DNA of 64,000 nucleotides from Butyrivibrio sp. AE2015 (GTDB taxonomy: Bacteria > Bacillota > Clostridia > Lachnospirales > Lachnospiraceae), in assembly GCF_000420825.1 (NCBI RefSeq), contig NZ_ATVR01000008.1, positions 62,001 to 126,000 of the forward strand. The letters run 5' to 3'. Each line of letters opens with the position of its first letter. Positions within the stretch are counted from its first letter, which is position 1. Positions 36,365 to 45,103 of this stretch are shown here, in pieces. Position numbers and translations under genes: made by a program. Under the pieces are notes generated by a model that was not told where the DNA came from, did no database searches, and saw only the letters and a program-made list of their open reading frames with translations.

Positions 36365-37600
36365 ATGAACAAGGGCTTAGGAATCAGATTAGATGTTCAA
36401 ATGTTCGGTGGACTTGCGATTTCTTATGAGGGAAGAAACGTATCCGTTGGAAAAAACAAGGGAGCTAAGTACATTCAGCTCCTCGAACTTGTGTGGCTTG
36501 CTGGTGAAAACGGCATCACCAAAGAGCAGCTTATAAACACGCTTTACGAAAGAGAAGAACAGTCTAATCTCAATAACAGCTTTAATAATCTGATCTATCA
36601 GATGCATAAACAGCTTAAGAGTTCAACTCTTCCTGATTTCGAGTACATAGTGAACAAGGATGGCATTTTCTATACAGATGAGAATGTTGAAGTGGTCACT
36701 GATGCAGGAAGTTTTGAGGCTGCGGTACGTAACGCAAGACTTTGCGGTGATACGACAGAGGGGATTCTTTTTTACAAACAGGCTGTAGAACTCTATAAAG
36801 CTGAGCTTCTTCCGGAACTTGCAACTCAGGAATGGGTTATCATCAAGAGCGTTCAGCTTCAGAAGATGTATGCAGAGTGCGTAGTAGCCCTTGGCAATTA
36901 TTATGAAAAGAAAAAAGATTATAATGCAATGTACCGCGTATACAAAAAAGCGGCTCAGCTATATCCTGATGATGAGTGGCAGGTAGGTGAGATCAATGCG
37001 CTTATAGGCATGGAGTCCTACGATGAAGCGTATGCGATTTACGATGAGACTGTCAGATATTACACTGATGAATTAGGTATTACACCAAGTAGTGATCTTA
37101 TGGAATGCTATGAGAAAATGAGCAGGCAGATCACTAATACACCAGGTAAGATACTTAAGATAAGAGATGACATCATCGAGAGAAGAGACAGTGCCAAGAG
37201 TGAAGAGGGAAGAGCTTATGATTGCTCATATCCAAGCTTCATTGACGCTTATCATATTTTAAGTCGCAACATGGAGAGAAGTGGCCAGTCAGTATATATG
37301 ATGCTTCTCACTTTGGTTGACTATGAAGGTAAACAGATTACTAATCAGACCAAACTTGAAACAAAAGCTAAGCTCTTGCAGAAGGCCATTGCTCAGACTT
37401 TGAGACAGGGTGACACATATTGCAAGTACTCAGCATCTCAGTTCTTACTCCTTCTTGCTGGAACCAACAAGGAGAGTTGCAAAATAGTTTATAGAAGAGT
37501 ATTGAACAAATATAAAGTCTTAGCCGGACCAAGAGCTGAGATTGAATACAGCGTAGTTTCACTTGCTGAACTTCCGCAATCTTTGTCAGAGGCAAAATGA
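36365..37600 (+). CDS. BTAD (SARP/AfsR-like) transcriptional regulator with degenerate GGDEF-like C-terminus
   Basis: 411 residues. Residues 8-95 form an OmpR-type winged helix ('MFGGLAISYEGRNVSVGKNK', then 'ITKEQLINTLYEREEQSNLN'). Residues 105-255 are the BTAD, a TPR-like helical domain ('WVIIKSVQLQKMYAECVVAL', 'YDETVRYYTDELGITPS'). Residues 290-405 resemble a degraded GGDEF fold: 'TYCKYSASQFLLLL' stands where active cyclases have GG(D/E)EF. It probably binds DNA and activates transcription in the cytoplasm. It is co-transcribed with the Cys-rich protein and may control the surface-protein region. It lacks the ATPase domain of AfsR/MalT-type relatives. Confidence 0.8.
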   Translation: MNKGLGIRLDVQMFGGLAISYEGRNVSVGKNKGAKYIQLLELVWLAGENGITKEQLINTLYEREEQSNLNNSFNNLIYQMHKQLKSSTLPDFEYIVNKDGIFYTDENVEVVTDAGSFEAAVRNARLCGDTTEGILFYKQAVELYKAELLPELATQEWVIIKSVQLQKMYAECVVALGNYYEKKKDYNAMYRVYKKAAQLYPDDEWQVGEINALIGMESYDEAYAIYDETVRYYTDELGITPSSDLMECYEKMSRQITNTPGKILKIRDDIIERRDSAKSEEGRAYDCSYPSFIDAYHILSRNMERSGQSVYMMLLTLVDYEGKQITNQTKLETKAKLLQKAIAQTLRQGDTYCKYSASQFLLLLAGTNKESCKIVYRRVLNKYKVLAGPRAEIEYSVVSLAELPQSLSEAK

Positions 37601-37642
37601 TCTTTATAAATTATTAGTGGGTCTAGTGGTTTTTTTATGAGG

Positions 37643-37680
37643 ATTCCGCGAGAGTGTTTATCACTTTCGCGGAATTTTGG
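37643..37680 (+). terminator. Terminator after the BTAD regulator gene
   Basis: ATTCCGCGAGAGTG (37643-37656) pairs with CACTTTCGCGGAAT (37662-37675) around TTTAT, followed by TTTTGGGTTT. Confidence 0.8.
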
Positions 37681-37771
37681 GTTTATTGAAAATTTAATAT
37701 TTAGTTCACAGAACGTTTAAGGTATACTGATATACTGTACATGAGATATTAAGCGAAAGGAAGTGAAGTCT

Positions 37772-38497
37772 ATGGCAGTCAAGAGATTAGACTATTCGAA
37801 GATAGATTTTGCTAAGCTTACGGGAAGATCTGAAAAAAGTCATACTGAAGAGGGCAGTCAGATAGATATTGAGAATTTGCTTAAGATGAAAGATCAGGTT
37901 AAGGATTTTCAGATCCTGATGATGAAATATGATTGCGCATTATCGGAAGTCAGGACTAAACTGGATGTTCTTAATAAAGAGCTTTCATTAATAAATAATA
38001 GAAATCCTTTTGAATCGATCAAAATGAGAATAAAGACACCTACCAGCATTTATAACAAGCTGAGCAATAAGGGTGTGGATTTTACCGTTGAGAATATAAG
38101 CAAAAATCTTTCAGATATAGCCGGGATAAGGGTTATATGTTCTTTTATAGACGACATTTATATGCTTGCAGATTGCCTGGCTAAACAGGATGATATCACT
38201 GTCATCCAGAAAAAGGATTACATTGAGAATCCCAAGGCCAGCGGCTACAGAAGCCTTCACCTCATTATCGAGGTGCCTATTTTCCTCACTACGGAAAAAG
38301 AGTACATGAAGGTAGAGGTTCAGTTCAGAACAATAGCAATGGATTTCTGGGCAAGCCTTGAGCACAAGATGAAGTATAAAAAGAATATTCAAAATCAGGA
38401 TGTTATTTCAGACGATCTTAAGTTTAGTGCAGATCTTATCAATCAGCTGGATCTGAGAATGCAGCAGATAAGAGAAAAAATTGACGAAGAGGAATAG
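37772..38497 (+). CDS. Small alarmone synthetase (GTP pyrophosphokinase, RelQ/YjbM-like)
   Basis: About 241 residues, cytoplasmic. The RelA/SpoT synthetase motifs are in order: 'MRIKTPTSIYNKL' near residue 85, 'DIAGIRVICSFIDD' near 116, 'NPKASGYRSLHLII' near 155 and 'VEVQFRTIAMDFWASLEHKM' near 187. There is no hydrolase (HD) or ACT domain, which defines the small SAS type. It transfers pyrophosphate from ATP to GTP/GDP, giving (p)ppGpp. The N-terminal ~70 residues are a longer acidic/helical extension than in RelQ. ATG 37772 follows AAAGGA. Single-gene unit. Confidence 0.88.
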   Translation: MAVKRLDYSKIDFAKLTGRSEKSHTEEGSQIDIENLLKMKDQVKDFQILMMKYDCALSEVRTKLDVLNKELSLINNRNPFESIKMRIKTPTSIYNKLSNKGVDFTVENISKNLSDIAGIRVICSFIDDIYMLADCLAKQDDITVIQKKDYIENPKASGYRSLHLIIEVPIFLTTEKEYMKVEVQFRTIAMDFWASLEHKMKYKKNIQNQDVISDDLKFSADLINQLDLRMQQIREKIDEEE

Positions 38498-38500
38498 TAA

Positions 38501-38543
38501 AAAAGACCTGGAAGCCAAGTGCTTTCAGGTCTTCGTTTTTTCT
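38501..38543 (+). terminator. Terminator between convergent genes
   Basis: AAGACCTGGAAGC (38503-38515) pairs with GCTTTCAGGTCTT (38521-38533) around CAAGT, with T runs on the right and A runs on the left. It can serve both the alarmone synthetase gene and the leftward cyclophilin gene. Confidence 0.8.
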
Positions 38544-38560
38544 TTTTACAAAGTTATGAT

Positions 38561-39082
38561 TCAGGCTTTCTCAGGTTCTGGATAAGATACACCAAAGGTC
38601 TCAACTGTAACTGTCTTCATGACCTGGTCGTTTACAGGTCTGTCATTCCAGTCAGTATCTGTTTCAGCAATCTTGTTTACAACTTCCATTCCCTCTGTAA
38701 CTTTGCCGAATGCAGCGTAGTCACCGTCGAGGTGTGGAGAAGTTTTGTGCATGATAAAGAACTGTGAGCCTGCAGAGTTAGGCATCATTGATCTTGCCAT
38801 TGAAAGAACGCCCTCAGTGTGTTTGAGATCGTTCTTGAATCCGTTGGATGAGAACTCACCCTTGATTCCATATCCTGGGCCACCCATTCCTGTTCCCTCA
38901 GGATCTCCACCCTGAAGCATGAAACCGCGGATAACTCTGTGGAAAATAAGTCCGTCGTAGAATTTTTTGTTGATAAGTGAAATGAAGTTATTGACTGTAT
39001 TAGGTGCAATCTCAGGATAGAGCTCAGCCTTGATAACATCACCGTTTTCCATTGTGATCGTAACAATAGGATTCTGTGCCAT
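38561..39082 (-). CDS. Peptidyl-prolyl cis-trans isomerase, cyclophilin type
   Basis: 173 residues, a single cyclophilin domain: 'FYDGLIFHRVIRGFMLQGGD' (catalytic Arg, Phe), 'GPGYGIKGEF', 'VLSMARSMMPNSAGSQFFIM' and 'HLDGDYAAFGKVTEGMEVV'. It catalyses proline isomerisation during folding. No signal peptide, so it is cytoplasmic. A TATAAT -10 lies on the minus strand at 39126-39121, with a weak -35. The gene is monocistronic and convergent with the alarmone synthetase gene. Confidence 0.93.
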   Translation of the reverse strand: MAQNPIVTITMENGDVIKAELYPEIAPNTVNNFISLINKKFYDGLIFHRVIRGFMLQGGDPEGTGMGGPGYGIKGEFSSNGFKNDLKHTEGVLSMARSMMPNSAGSQFFIMHKTSPHLDGDYAAFGKVTEGMEVVNKIAETDTDWNDRPVNDQVMKTVTVETFGVSYPEPEKA

Positions 39083-39181
39083 AAGTTCGTCCTCTTTTCT
39101 ATATGATAGTATCTTAGCCTATTATAGCAGATTTATCGATGTTATAAATGTGATATTATATTTTTGTCAGGAGGAACTACT

Positions 39182-40783
39182 ATGAAAAAGAATTGTTGGT
39201 ATAAAGCTACTGCAGCCTTCCTTGCTGCGACGCTTCTTTTGCCTGGGTGCGGAAAAGCAGATAAAGCTGCATCAGGGCTGAATGTTATTGATGATAAGTA
39301 TAGAACTACCTATGAGATTTTCGTTTATTCTTTTTACGACAGTGATGGAGATGGAATAGGGGATCTCAAGGGAGTTACCAAGAAGCTCGACTACATAAAT
39401 GATGGGGATGATACCACAGATACTGATCTTGGCTGTAATGAGATCTGGCTGATGCCTGTTTCACCATCACCGACATATCACAAATATGATGTGACTGATT
39501 ACAAGGATATTGATCCGCAGTACGGAACAATTGAGGATTTCGATGAGCTTGTGGATGAATGTCATAAAAGAGGTATCAATGTCATTCTCGACCTGGTGCT
39601 CAATCATACATCTGTAGAACATCCGTGGTTTAAGGCTTCATCAGAAGCTCCTTACAATGAGTACTACAATTTTTCTACTGAACCTCAGGATGGCTACGAG
39701 GCGCTTGCCGGATCAGATCTGTATTATGAGGCGAGATTCTGGTCTGGAATGCCAGATCTTAATCTTGATAATGAGGCTGTCAGGAATGAGATAAAAGATA
39801 TTACGCAGTTCTGGATAGATCATGGAGTTGATGGATTCAGGCTGGACGCGGTGTCTTACTATTATACAGGTGATGATTCCAAGAATATTGAGTTTTTGAC
39901 ATGGCTTAATGACACTGTTAAATCGCAAAAAGAAGATGCTTATATAGTTGGAGAGTGCTGGACTAATTCAAGTACTTATCTAAAGTACTATAAGAGCGGT
40001 GTAGACAGCTTTTTTGACTTCGATTTCGCGGGAAGTGAAGGGACTATCGCAGGCATTGCGAGAGGAACAAGCTCTGCTGCAAATTACGGAAAAGCTCTTG
40101 AAAAGATAGAGAGTCAGCTTGCTGAAATTAGCGACACTGCCATCGATGCGCCTTTTTACACTAATCATGATATGGCCAGATCTGCCGGGTATTATACCGG
40201 GAAGGGCAGCCAGGACAAGATAAAACTTGCCGGAGCGCTCAACCTTCTTATGACAGGAAATGCCTTTATCTATTATGGTGAAGAGCTGGGCATGAAAGGT
40301 TCTGGCAAGGATGAGAATAAAAGGGCTCCAATGCAGTGGAGTTCTACAGATTTGACAGGTATGTGCAATGGTCCTGCTGATATGGACAAGTTTGATATGA
40401 AGTATCCGGCTCTTGATGAGCAGGCGGCAGATGAATATTCTATCTTGAATTACTATAAGGCTGCCATAAAGCTTAGGAATATGTTCCCTGTAATCGCCAG
40501 AGGCAAAACTGTGAATGTAGACTCCCTTTCTGATAGCGACATTTCTGCATTTATCAGGGAGAAAAGGGAAGGCAGCAGCTATGAGACAGATGAGGAGAGA
40601 CTTCTTATATTGATAAATACTTCAGATGAGTCAAAGGAAGTGGATATTTTCACAGATGATATGTCGAAAAATTATGGGAATATTGTGTATAGCCTTTGTA
40701 CTTCTGAAGAAAAATGTGAATATAATGGTGGGAAAGTGGTAATACCTGCCTATGGAATAGCAGTATTAGCAGCCGGGAACTAA
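39182..40783 (+). CDS. GH13 alpha-amylase-family lipoprotein
   Basis: 533 residues. Lipoprotein signal: 'ATAAFLAATLLLPGCGK', lipobox LLPGC with Cys ~24. GH13 motifs: 'VILDLVLNHTSVEHPWF', 'GVDGFRLDAVSYYY' (Asp nucleophile), 'AYIVGECW' (Glu acid/base) and 'FYTNHDMARS' (third Asp). The domain order matches alpha-amylases and oligo-1,6-glucosidases. As a membrane-anchored exo-facing enzyme it would trim alpha-glucans outside the cell. GGAGG seven bases before ATG 39182 decides the start. The stop codon lies in the loop of the terminator. Confidence 0.9.
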   Translation: MKKNCWYKATAAFLAATLLLPGCGKADKAASGLNVIDDKYRTTYEIFVYSFYDSDGDGIGDLKGVTKKLDYINDGDDTTDTDLGCNEIWLMPVSPSPTYHKYDVTDYKDIDPQYGTIEDFDELVDECHKRGINVILDLVLNHTSVEHPWFKASSEAPYNEYYNFSTEPQDGYEALAGSDLYYEARFWSGMPDLNLDNEAVRNEIKDITQFWIDHGVDGFRLDAVSYYYTGDDSKNIEFLTWLNDTVKSQKEDAYIVGECWTNSSTYLKYYKSGVDSFFDFDFAGSEGTIAGIARGTSSAANYGKALEKIESQLAEISDTAIDAPFYTNHDMARSAGYYTGKGSQDKIKLAGALNLLMTGNAFIYYGEELGMKGSGKDENKRAPMQWSSTDLTGMCNGPADMDKFDMKYPALDEQAADEYSILNYYKAAIKLRNMFPVIARGKTVNVDSLSDSDISAFIREKREGSSYETDEERLLILINTSDESKEVDIFTDDMSKNYGNIVYSLCTSEEKCEYNGGKVVIPAYGIAVLAAGN

Positions 40784-40800
40784 AGTTCCTGGCTGTTTTT
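40769..40800 (+). terminator. Terminator overlapping the GH13 stop codon
   Basis: CAGCCGGGAACT (40770-40781) pairs with AGTTCCTGGCTG (40784-40795) followed by TTTTT. The TAA stop (40781-40783) sits at the hairpin tip. Confidence 0.8.
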
Positions 40801-40910
40801 ATGATGTCTTTAGTATTTTTTTATAGTTATTAAGGATGGAAAAATATGGTCGATCACAAAAGTGCCATGGATAGAGGTTCTTGGGGATTTGCGACTATAA
40901 CGACATAGGA

Positions 40911-40939
40911 TTGTAGATTTGGTCGTAAAGTGTTACAAT
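40911..40939 (+). promoter_or_regulatory. Promoter of the second AAA ATPase gene
   Basis: TTGTAG (40911-40916), a 17-base spacer, and TACAAT (40934-40939) with an extended TG two bases before it. Confidence 0.6.
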
Positions 40940-40970
40940 GTCAGTATACAAGCCAAAGGGAGGTACGACC

Positions 40971-42230
40971 ATGTACAGGAAAAGGAAAATAGAGAATTCT
41001 ATAAGGGAAGTGGCAGATTCTTTTCCATGTGTTGTAATATATGGATCAAGGCAAGTTGGTAAATCAACAACGGTAAATCATATATTTGGAGATACGATAA
41101 AAAAAGTAACGCTTGATGATGGTAACGACAGAGCTCTTGCAAAGCAGAATCCTAAACTGTTTTTGGAGACTCATGGGTGGCCACTTATAATAGATGAGAT
41201 ACAGAAAGCTCCAGAGCTTTTGGACGAGATAAAGATAGTCATAGATGATAAGAAACTTGAATGGACAGAGAATGATGAAGATCAGCAGCTTATGTATATA
41301 CTGACAGGTTCAAACAGATTTGAGATGCAGCAGGGGATATCTGATTCACTTGCCGGAAGATGCGGAGTGATCGAGATGGCATCTTTTTCCCAGGTAGAAA
41401 AGTATGATACACCAGGGAGTCTGTTTGATCCTGATATACAGGTCCTTCTAAAAAAAGAAAAAGAAGGTAAGCTTACATACAGGACAAGGTCTCAGATATT
41501 TGAGGATATATTTGTAGGAGGCATGCCTGATGTTGTCCTTGGAAAGTCAAAAAGGGATATATATTTCAGGTCATATCTTGATACATATATTGAAAAGGAT
41601 GTAAAGAAATTAATATCTGAAGACAGTGAGACAGTCTTTAGGAATTTTATATCACTGGTCGCACTAAGGACATCTGCAGAGCTTCGTTATGATACCCTTG
41701 CAAATGATGTGGGAATAGATGTAAGGACCTGCAAAAGATGGATATCCATACTTGAGACTGCAGGGATAATATATCTCATCCATCCCTATCTTCCAAACAT
41801 ATCAAACAGGATAATAAAGGCGCCCAAAATGTATTTCATGGATACCGGACTATGTGCGTATTTGTGTAAATGGCCCGATGCAAAGATGCTTGAGAATGGA
41901 GCAATGGGTGGAGCTTTTTATGAAACTTTTGTTGTGAGCGAACTGATAAAAAATTTTTATGCTTACAACCTGGATCCGAAGGAATATCTGTTTTATTACA
42001 GGGACAAGGACCAGAAGGAAGTAGATCTTTTGTATGTAAAGCCAGGGATGATATATCCCATGGAGATAAAAAAGGGAATATCCATAGGGAAGAGGGCTGC
42101 AAAAAATTTTGGTGTTCTTAAAAAATACGGAATGGATATCAGGCCTGGACTTATAATTGATTCATGTGAAAAGATAAGTCCGCTCAATGAGAACACATAT
42201 TTTTATCCTGTATTTAGGATTGGAGAATAA
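40971..42230 (+). CDS. AAA_14 / DUF4143 ATPase
   Basis: 419 residues. Walker A 'VVIYGSRQVGKSTTV' is near residue 22, Walker B 'WPLIIDEIQKAPELL' near 80, and sensor 'MYILTGSNRFEM' near 112. The C-terminal DUF4143 region has 'ASFSQVEKYD'-type strand-loop units, a winged-helix-like 'YDTLANDVGIDVRTCKRWI' near 250 and the PD-(D/E)XK-like 'KEVDLLYVKPGMIYPMEIKK' near 350. This family is widespread in Lachnospiraceae, with no settled function. Own promoter and terminator, so a single-gene accessory unit. ATG 40971 follows GGGAGG. Confidence 0.85.
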   Translation: MYRKRKIENSIREVADSFPCVVIYGSRQVGKSTTVNHIFGDTIKKVTLDDGNDRALAKQNPKLFLETHGWPLIIDEIQKAPELLDEIKIVIDDKKLEWTENDEDQQLMYILTGSNRFEMQQGISDSLAGRCGVIEMASFSQVEKYDTPGSLFDPDIQVLLKKEKEGKLTYRTRSQIFEDIFVGGMPDVVLGKSKRDIYFRSYLDTYIEKDVKKLISEDSETVFRNFISLVALRTSAELRYDTLANDVGIDVRTCKRWISILETAGIIYLIHPYLPNISNRIIKAPKMYFMDTGLCAYLCKWPDAKMLENGAMGGAFYETFVVSELIKNFYAYNLDPKEYLFYYRDKDQKEVDLLYVKPGMIYPMEIKKGISIGKRAAKNFGVLKKYGMDIRPGLIIDSCEKISPLNENTYFYPVFRIGE

Positions 42231-42249
42231 TAATTTTTCTGATAAGTCC

Positions 42250-42290
42250 AGAAAGCTGTCACTGGAAACTCTGACAGCTTTCTTTTTAAT
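42250..42290 (+). terminator. Terminator after the AAA_14 ATPase gene
   Basis: AGAAAGCTGTC (42250-42260) pairs with GACAGCTTTCT (42272-42282) and is followed by TTTT. Confidence 0.85.
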
Positions 42291-42326
42291 TGTTTTTTGG
42301 GGAAAAATTTCGGACCAGAAAACAAC

Positions 42327-42360
42327 AAAAAAGCCTGAAAACAAGTAGTTTTCAAGCTTT
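42327..42360 (-). terminator. Terminator of the tRNA-Trp gene
   Basis: On the minus strand, AAGCTTGAAAAC pairs with GTTTTCAGGCTT around TACTT and ends in TTTTTT (complement of 42327-42332), just downstream of the tRNA. Confidence 0.8.
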
Positions 42361-42370
42361 CATTGATGAG

Positions 42371-42442
42371 CAGGGGAAGCAGGATTCGAACCCGCATGAG
42401 CGGTTTTGGAGACCGGCATACTAGCCATTGTATGATTCCCCT
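42371..42442 (-). tRNA. tRNA-Trp (anticodon CCA)
   Basis: Read on the minus strand, the acceptor AGGGGAA pairs with TTCCCCT, the D arm is ATAC...GTAT, and the anticodon loop CTCCAAA has CCA at positions 34-36 (complement of 42407-42409). The T arm is GCGGG-TTCGAAT-CCTGC. One C-C mismatch sits at the base of the anticodon stem. The discriminator is G and the 3' CCA is not encoded. It has its own promoter and terminator. Confidence 0.93.
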
Positions 42443-42472
42443 TTATTTATGGCTTTTGCACCAACGAATGTT

Positions 42473-42501
42473 ATTCTAGCATAGACAATAGATGTTGTAA
42501 A
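42473..42501 (-). promoter_or_regulatory. Promoter of tRNA-Trp
   Basis: On the minus strand, TTTACA (42501-42496) is 17 bases before TAGAAT (42478-42473), about 31 bases upstream of the mature tRNA 5' end. Confidence 0.7.
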
Positions 42502-42531
42502 GAAGATTTTTTAATTTGCACTGGCAAAAAA

Positions 42532-42540
42532 TGTTATAAT
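42532..42540 (+). promoter_or_regulatory. Extended -10 promoter of the HAD/pepF unit
   Basis: TGTTATAAT is a consensus extended -10 element (TGnTATAAT) with no good -35. It lies 33 bases before the HAD gene start. Confidence 0.6.
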
Positions 42541-42573
42541 CTTCCTAATCGTAAAAGGAGCGAAGCAGGAAAT

Positions 42574-43239
42574 ATGGCTTACAAATATAAGAATTACATT
42601 TTTGATCTATATGGAACTTTAGTGGATATCCACACAGATGAGGAACAGCAGGAGCTCTGGGAGAAAATGGCAAGGAAGCTGTCAGAAGAATATGGCGCAG
42701 ATTACACAGGAGCAGACCTTCGTGAGAAATATCTTTTGGCATGTAAAGAGGAAACAGAGGCCCTTATTGAGAAGACTCACGCGGAGTATCCGGAGATAAA
42801 GATAGAGAATGTATGGGCTAAACTTATTGGAAAAGAAAATGTAGTGGATCCCGGCAGCTTAGAGCCACTTTGCATCTTCTTCAGGGAGGCGTCACGTGAT
42901 AAGCTATGCAAATACCCTTATACTGACAGACTTTTGACTGATCTTAAAACTGCCGGGGAAAAGATATTTCTTTTGTCTAATGCCCAGCTCTTTTTCACCA
43001 GGAAAGAGCTTGAGGATGTGGATATTGCAAAGTACTTTGATGACATTTTCATATCGTCAGATAAAGGGATAAAAAAACCACAAAAAGAATTCATGGAAAA
43101 ACTGTTAAAAAAGCATGGATTAAACCCAGCTGAATGCGTTATGATAGGGAATGAGGTTTTTAGCGATGGTGGAGTAGCCAAGGCAAATGGCGTAGATTAC
43201 ATCTTCGTACAGGATGGGGATTTCTCTAAAATAATATGA
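42574..43239 (+). CDS. HAD-superfamily hydrolase
   Basis: 221 residues. Motif I 'YIFDLYGTLVD' at 7-17 (nucleophile Asp), motif II 'KIFLLSNAQ' near 130, motif III Lys in 'KKPQKEFMEKLLKKHG' near 167 and motif IV 'VMIGNEVFSDGGVA' near 190. A helical cap between 20 and 110 makes it a C1-cap (YjjG/phosphoglycolate phosphatase-like) enzyme. It removes phosphate from a small cytoplasmic metabolite, substrate unknown. It lies 21 bases upstream of pepF and is probably co-transcribed. Confidence 0.85.
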   Translation: MAYKYKNYIFDLYGTLVDIHTDEEQQELWEKMARKLSEEYGADYTGADLREKYLLACKEETEALIEKTHAEYPEIKIENVWAKLIGKENVVDPGSLEPLCIFFREASRDKLCKYPYTDRLLTDLKTAGEKIFLLSNAQLFFTRKELEDVDIAKYFDDIFISSDKGIKKPQKEFMEKLLKKHGLNPAECVMIGNEVFSDGGVAKANGVDYIFVQDGDFSKII

Positions 43240-43260
43240 AATATGAAAAGGAGAATGGGT

Positions 43261-45057
43261 ATGCAGGACAGATTACCAAAAAGAGATGAGGTCGCAAAGG
43301 AGCTTACCTGGCGACTTGAGGATATTTTCGAAAATGAGGATAAGTGGGAAGAAGAACTCAAAAAGATAAGTGAAGTAGCTGATAAGATTGCAGCTCTTCA
43401 GGGCAAGCTTTCTGATGGAAAGTGCCTTCTTGAAGCTCTTAAGTTTACAGAGGAGCTTGAGCTTTTAGCTGACAGGGTTGTTGGCTATTCTCATAAGAGA
43501 TTTGATCAGGATACATCCAATTCCAAATACCAGGGTATGAATGCAAGGGCTATGTCTGCATATGCTGCAGTCGAGGAGAAAACAGCCTTCATGAACTCTG
43601 AGATTGTTGATATTTCTGATGAGAACCTTGAAAAGCTCTATGAGCAGATTCCTGAGCTTGACAGATTCAAGAGAGCAATAAAGAATATCAGAAGATTAAA
43701 GGCTCACATGCTCGACAGTAACATGGAAGCTCTTTTGGCATCAGCAAGTGAGCTTGAGGGCGCTCCTCAGAAAGCTTTCGGAATGCTTGCAAACGCTGAC
43801 CTTAAGTTCCCTTCAGTAAAAGATTCAAAGGGAGAAGAGGTTCAGCTTTCACAGGGAAGATTTGTTCCAACGCAGATGTCTCATGACAGAGACTTAAGAA
43901 AGGCTAGTTTTGAGGCTTTCTATACAAGATTTGCAGAGTTCAAAAATACATGGACTGCTATGTATGACGGCGAAGTTAAGGCAAGAATCTTCGAGTCAAA
44001 GGCAAGAAAATATGATTCATGCTTTGAGGCGGCAGTTGATGGTAACAACGTATCGCCTTTAGTTTGCGATTCACTGTTTGAGTCCATTCATGGCAACATG
44101 GACAAGATGCACAGATACGTGTCACTCAGGAAAAAGCTCCTTGGAGTAGACGAACTTCACATGTATGATGTCTATGTTTCAATGATCCCTGATTTTGACA
44201 TGAATGTGACATATGATGAGGCAAAAGAGATCTCTCTTAAGGCCCTTGCTCCTCTTGGCGAAGATTATCTTGCAGTTGTAAAAGAGGCATATGAGAACAG
44301 GTGGATCGATGTGGTTGAGAATGAAGGAAAGAGAAGTGGTGCGTATTCCTCAAATGTATACGGAACACATCCATATATGCTTCTTAACTATAATGATACT
44401 TTGAATGATGTCTTTACACTTGTTCATGAGATGGGACATTCAATGCATTCATGGTATTCAAGCAAGGCACAGCACATTCTTGATGCAGGTTACAAGATCT
44501 TCGTTGCAGAAGTAGCGTCTACTACTAATGAAGTTCTTTTGTACCATTATCTTAAGGATAATGCTAAGAGCAAGGAAGAAAAGGCCTTTATCGTAAATCA
44601 CTTCCTTGAGAGCTTTAAGAGCACAATGTTCCGTCAGACTATGTTTGAGGAATTTGAGAGAAAGACCTGCAAGATGGCTGAAGATGGTGAGCCTCTTACA
44701 GCAGAGTCTCTTTATAAAGTATACTATAACCTCAATAAGGAATACTTTGGCGAGGATATGATCTCTGATGAACTTATTGGCTGGGAGTGGTGCAGAATTC
44801 CACACTTCTATTACAACTTCTATGTTTATCAGTATGCTACAAGCTTTGCTGCAGCTGTTGCGATTGCAGACAGAATTCTTAAAGAGGGTGCTCCTGCAGT
44901 TGAGCAGTACAAGAAGTTCCTTTCAAGCGGATGCACACAGGATCCTGTAAGCCTCCTCAAGATAGCTGGAGTTGACCTTACAACAAAGGCTCCAATCGAT
45001 GCGGCACTTAAGGTATTTGGTGAAGCTCTCGATGAGATGGAAGAGATCATGAAGTAA
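43261..45057 (+). CDS. pepF: Oligoendopeptidase F (M3 family)
   Basis: About 598 residues, the usual PepF length. The N-terminal 'LPKRDEVAKELTWRLEDIF' is typical. The zinc-binding HExxH, 'LVHEMGHSMHSWYSS', is near residue 389, and the third ligand Glu lies in 'IFVAEVASTTNEVLL'. It cleaves peptides of 7-17 residues in the cytoplasm. AAGGAG at 43247-43253 decides for ATG 43261 over the two ATGs upstream. A short hairpin (GGCAGAAA..TTCTGCC, 45064-45083) follows. Confidence 0.93.
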   Translation: MQDRLPKRDEVAKELTWRLEDIFENEDKWEEELKKISEVADKIAALQGKLSDGKCLLEALKFTEELELLADRVVGYSHKRFDQDTSNSKYQGMNARAMSAYAAVEEKTAFMNSEIVDISDENLEKLYEQIPELDRFKRAIKNIRRLKAHMLDSNMEALLASASELEGAPQKAFGMLANADLKFPSVKDSKGEEVQLSQGRFVPTQMSHDRDLRKASFEAFYTRFAEFKNTWTAMYDGEVKARIFESKARKYDSCFEAAVDGNNVSPLVCDSLFESIHGNMDKMHRYVSLRKKLLGVDELHMYDVYVSMIPDFDMNVTYDEAKEISLKALAPLGEDYLAVVKEAYENRWIDVVENEGKRSGAYSSNVYGTHPYMLLNYNDTLNDVFTLVHEMGHSMHSWYSSKAQHILDAGYKIFVAEVASTTNEVLLYHYLKDNAKSKEEKAFIVNHFLESFKSTMFRQTMFEEFERKTCKMAEDGEPLTAESLYKVYYNLNKEYFGEDMISDELIGWEWCRIPHFYYNFYVYQYATSFAAAVAIADRILKEGAPAVEQYKKFLSSGCTQDPVSLLKIAGVDLTTKAPIDAALKVFGEALDEMEEIMK

Positions 45058-45103
45058 GTTGTGGCAGAAAGTTTTTTCTGCCTGGATATAAGGCGGTGCT
45101 TAT

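Noticed and set aside
45064-45083. Terminator after pepF
   Set aside because: The GGCAGAAA..TTCTGCC hairpin has its T run in the loop, not after the stem, so it is a weak terminator at best.
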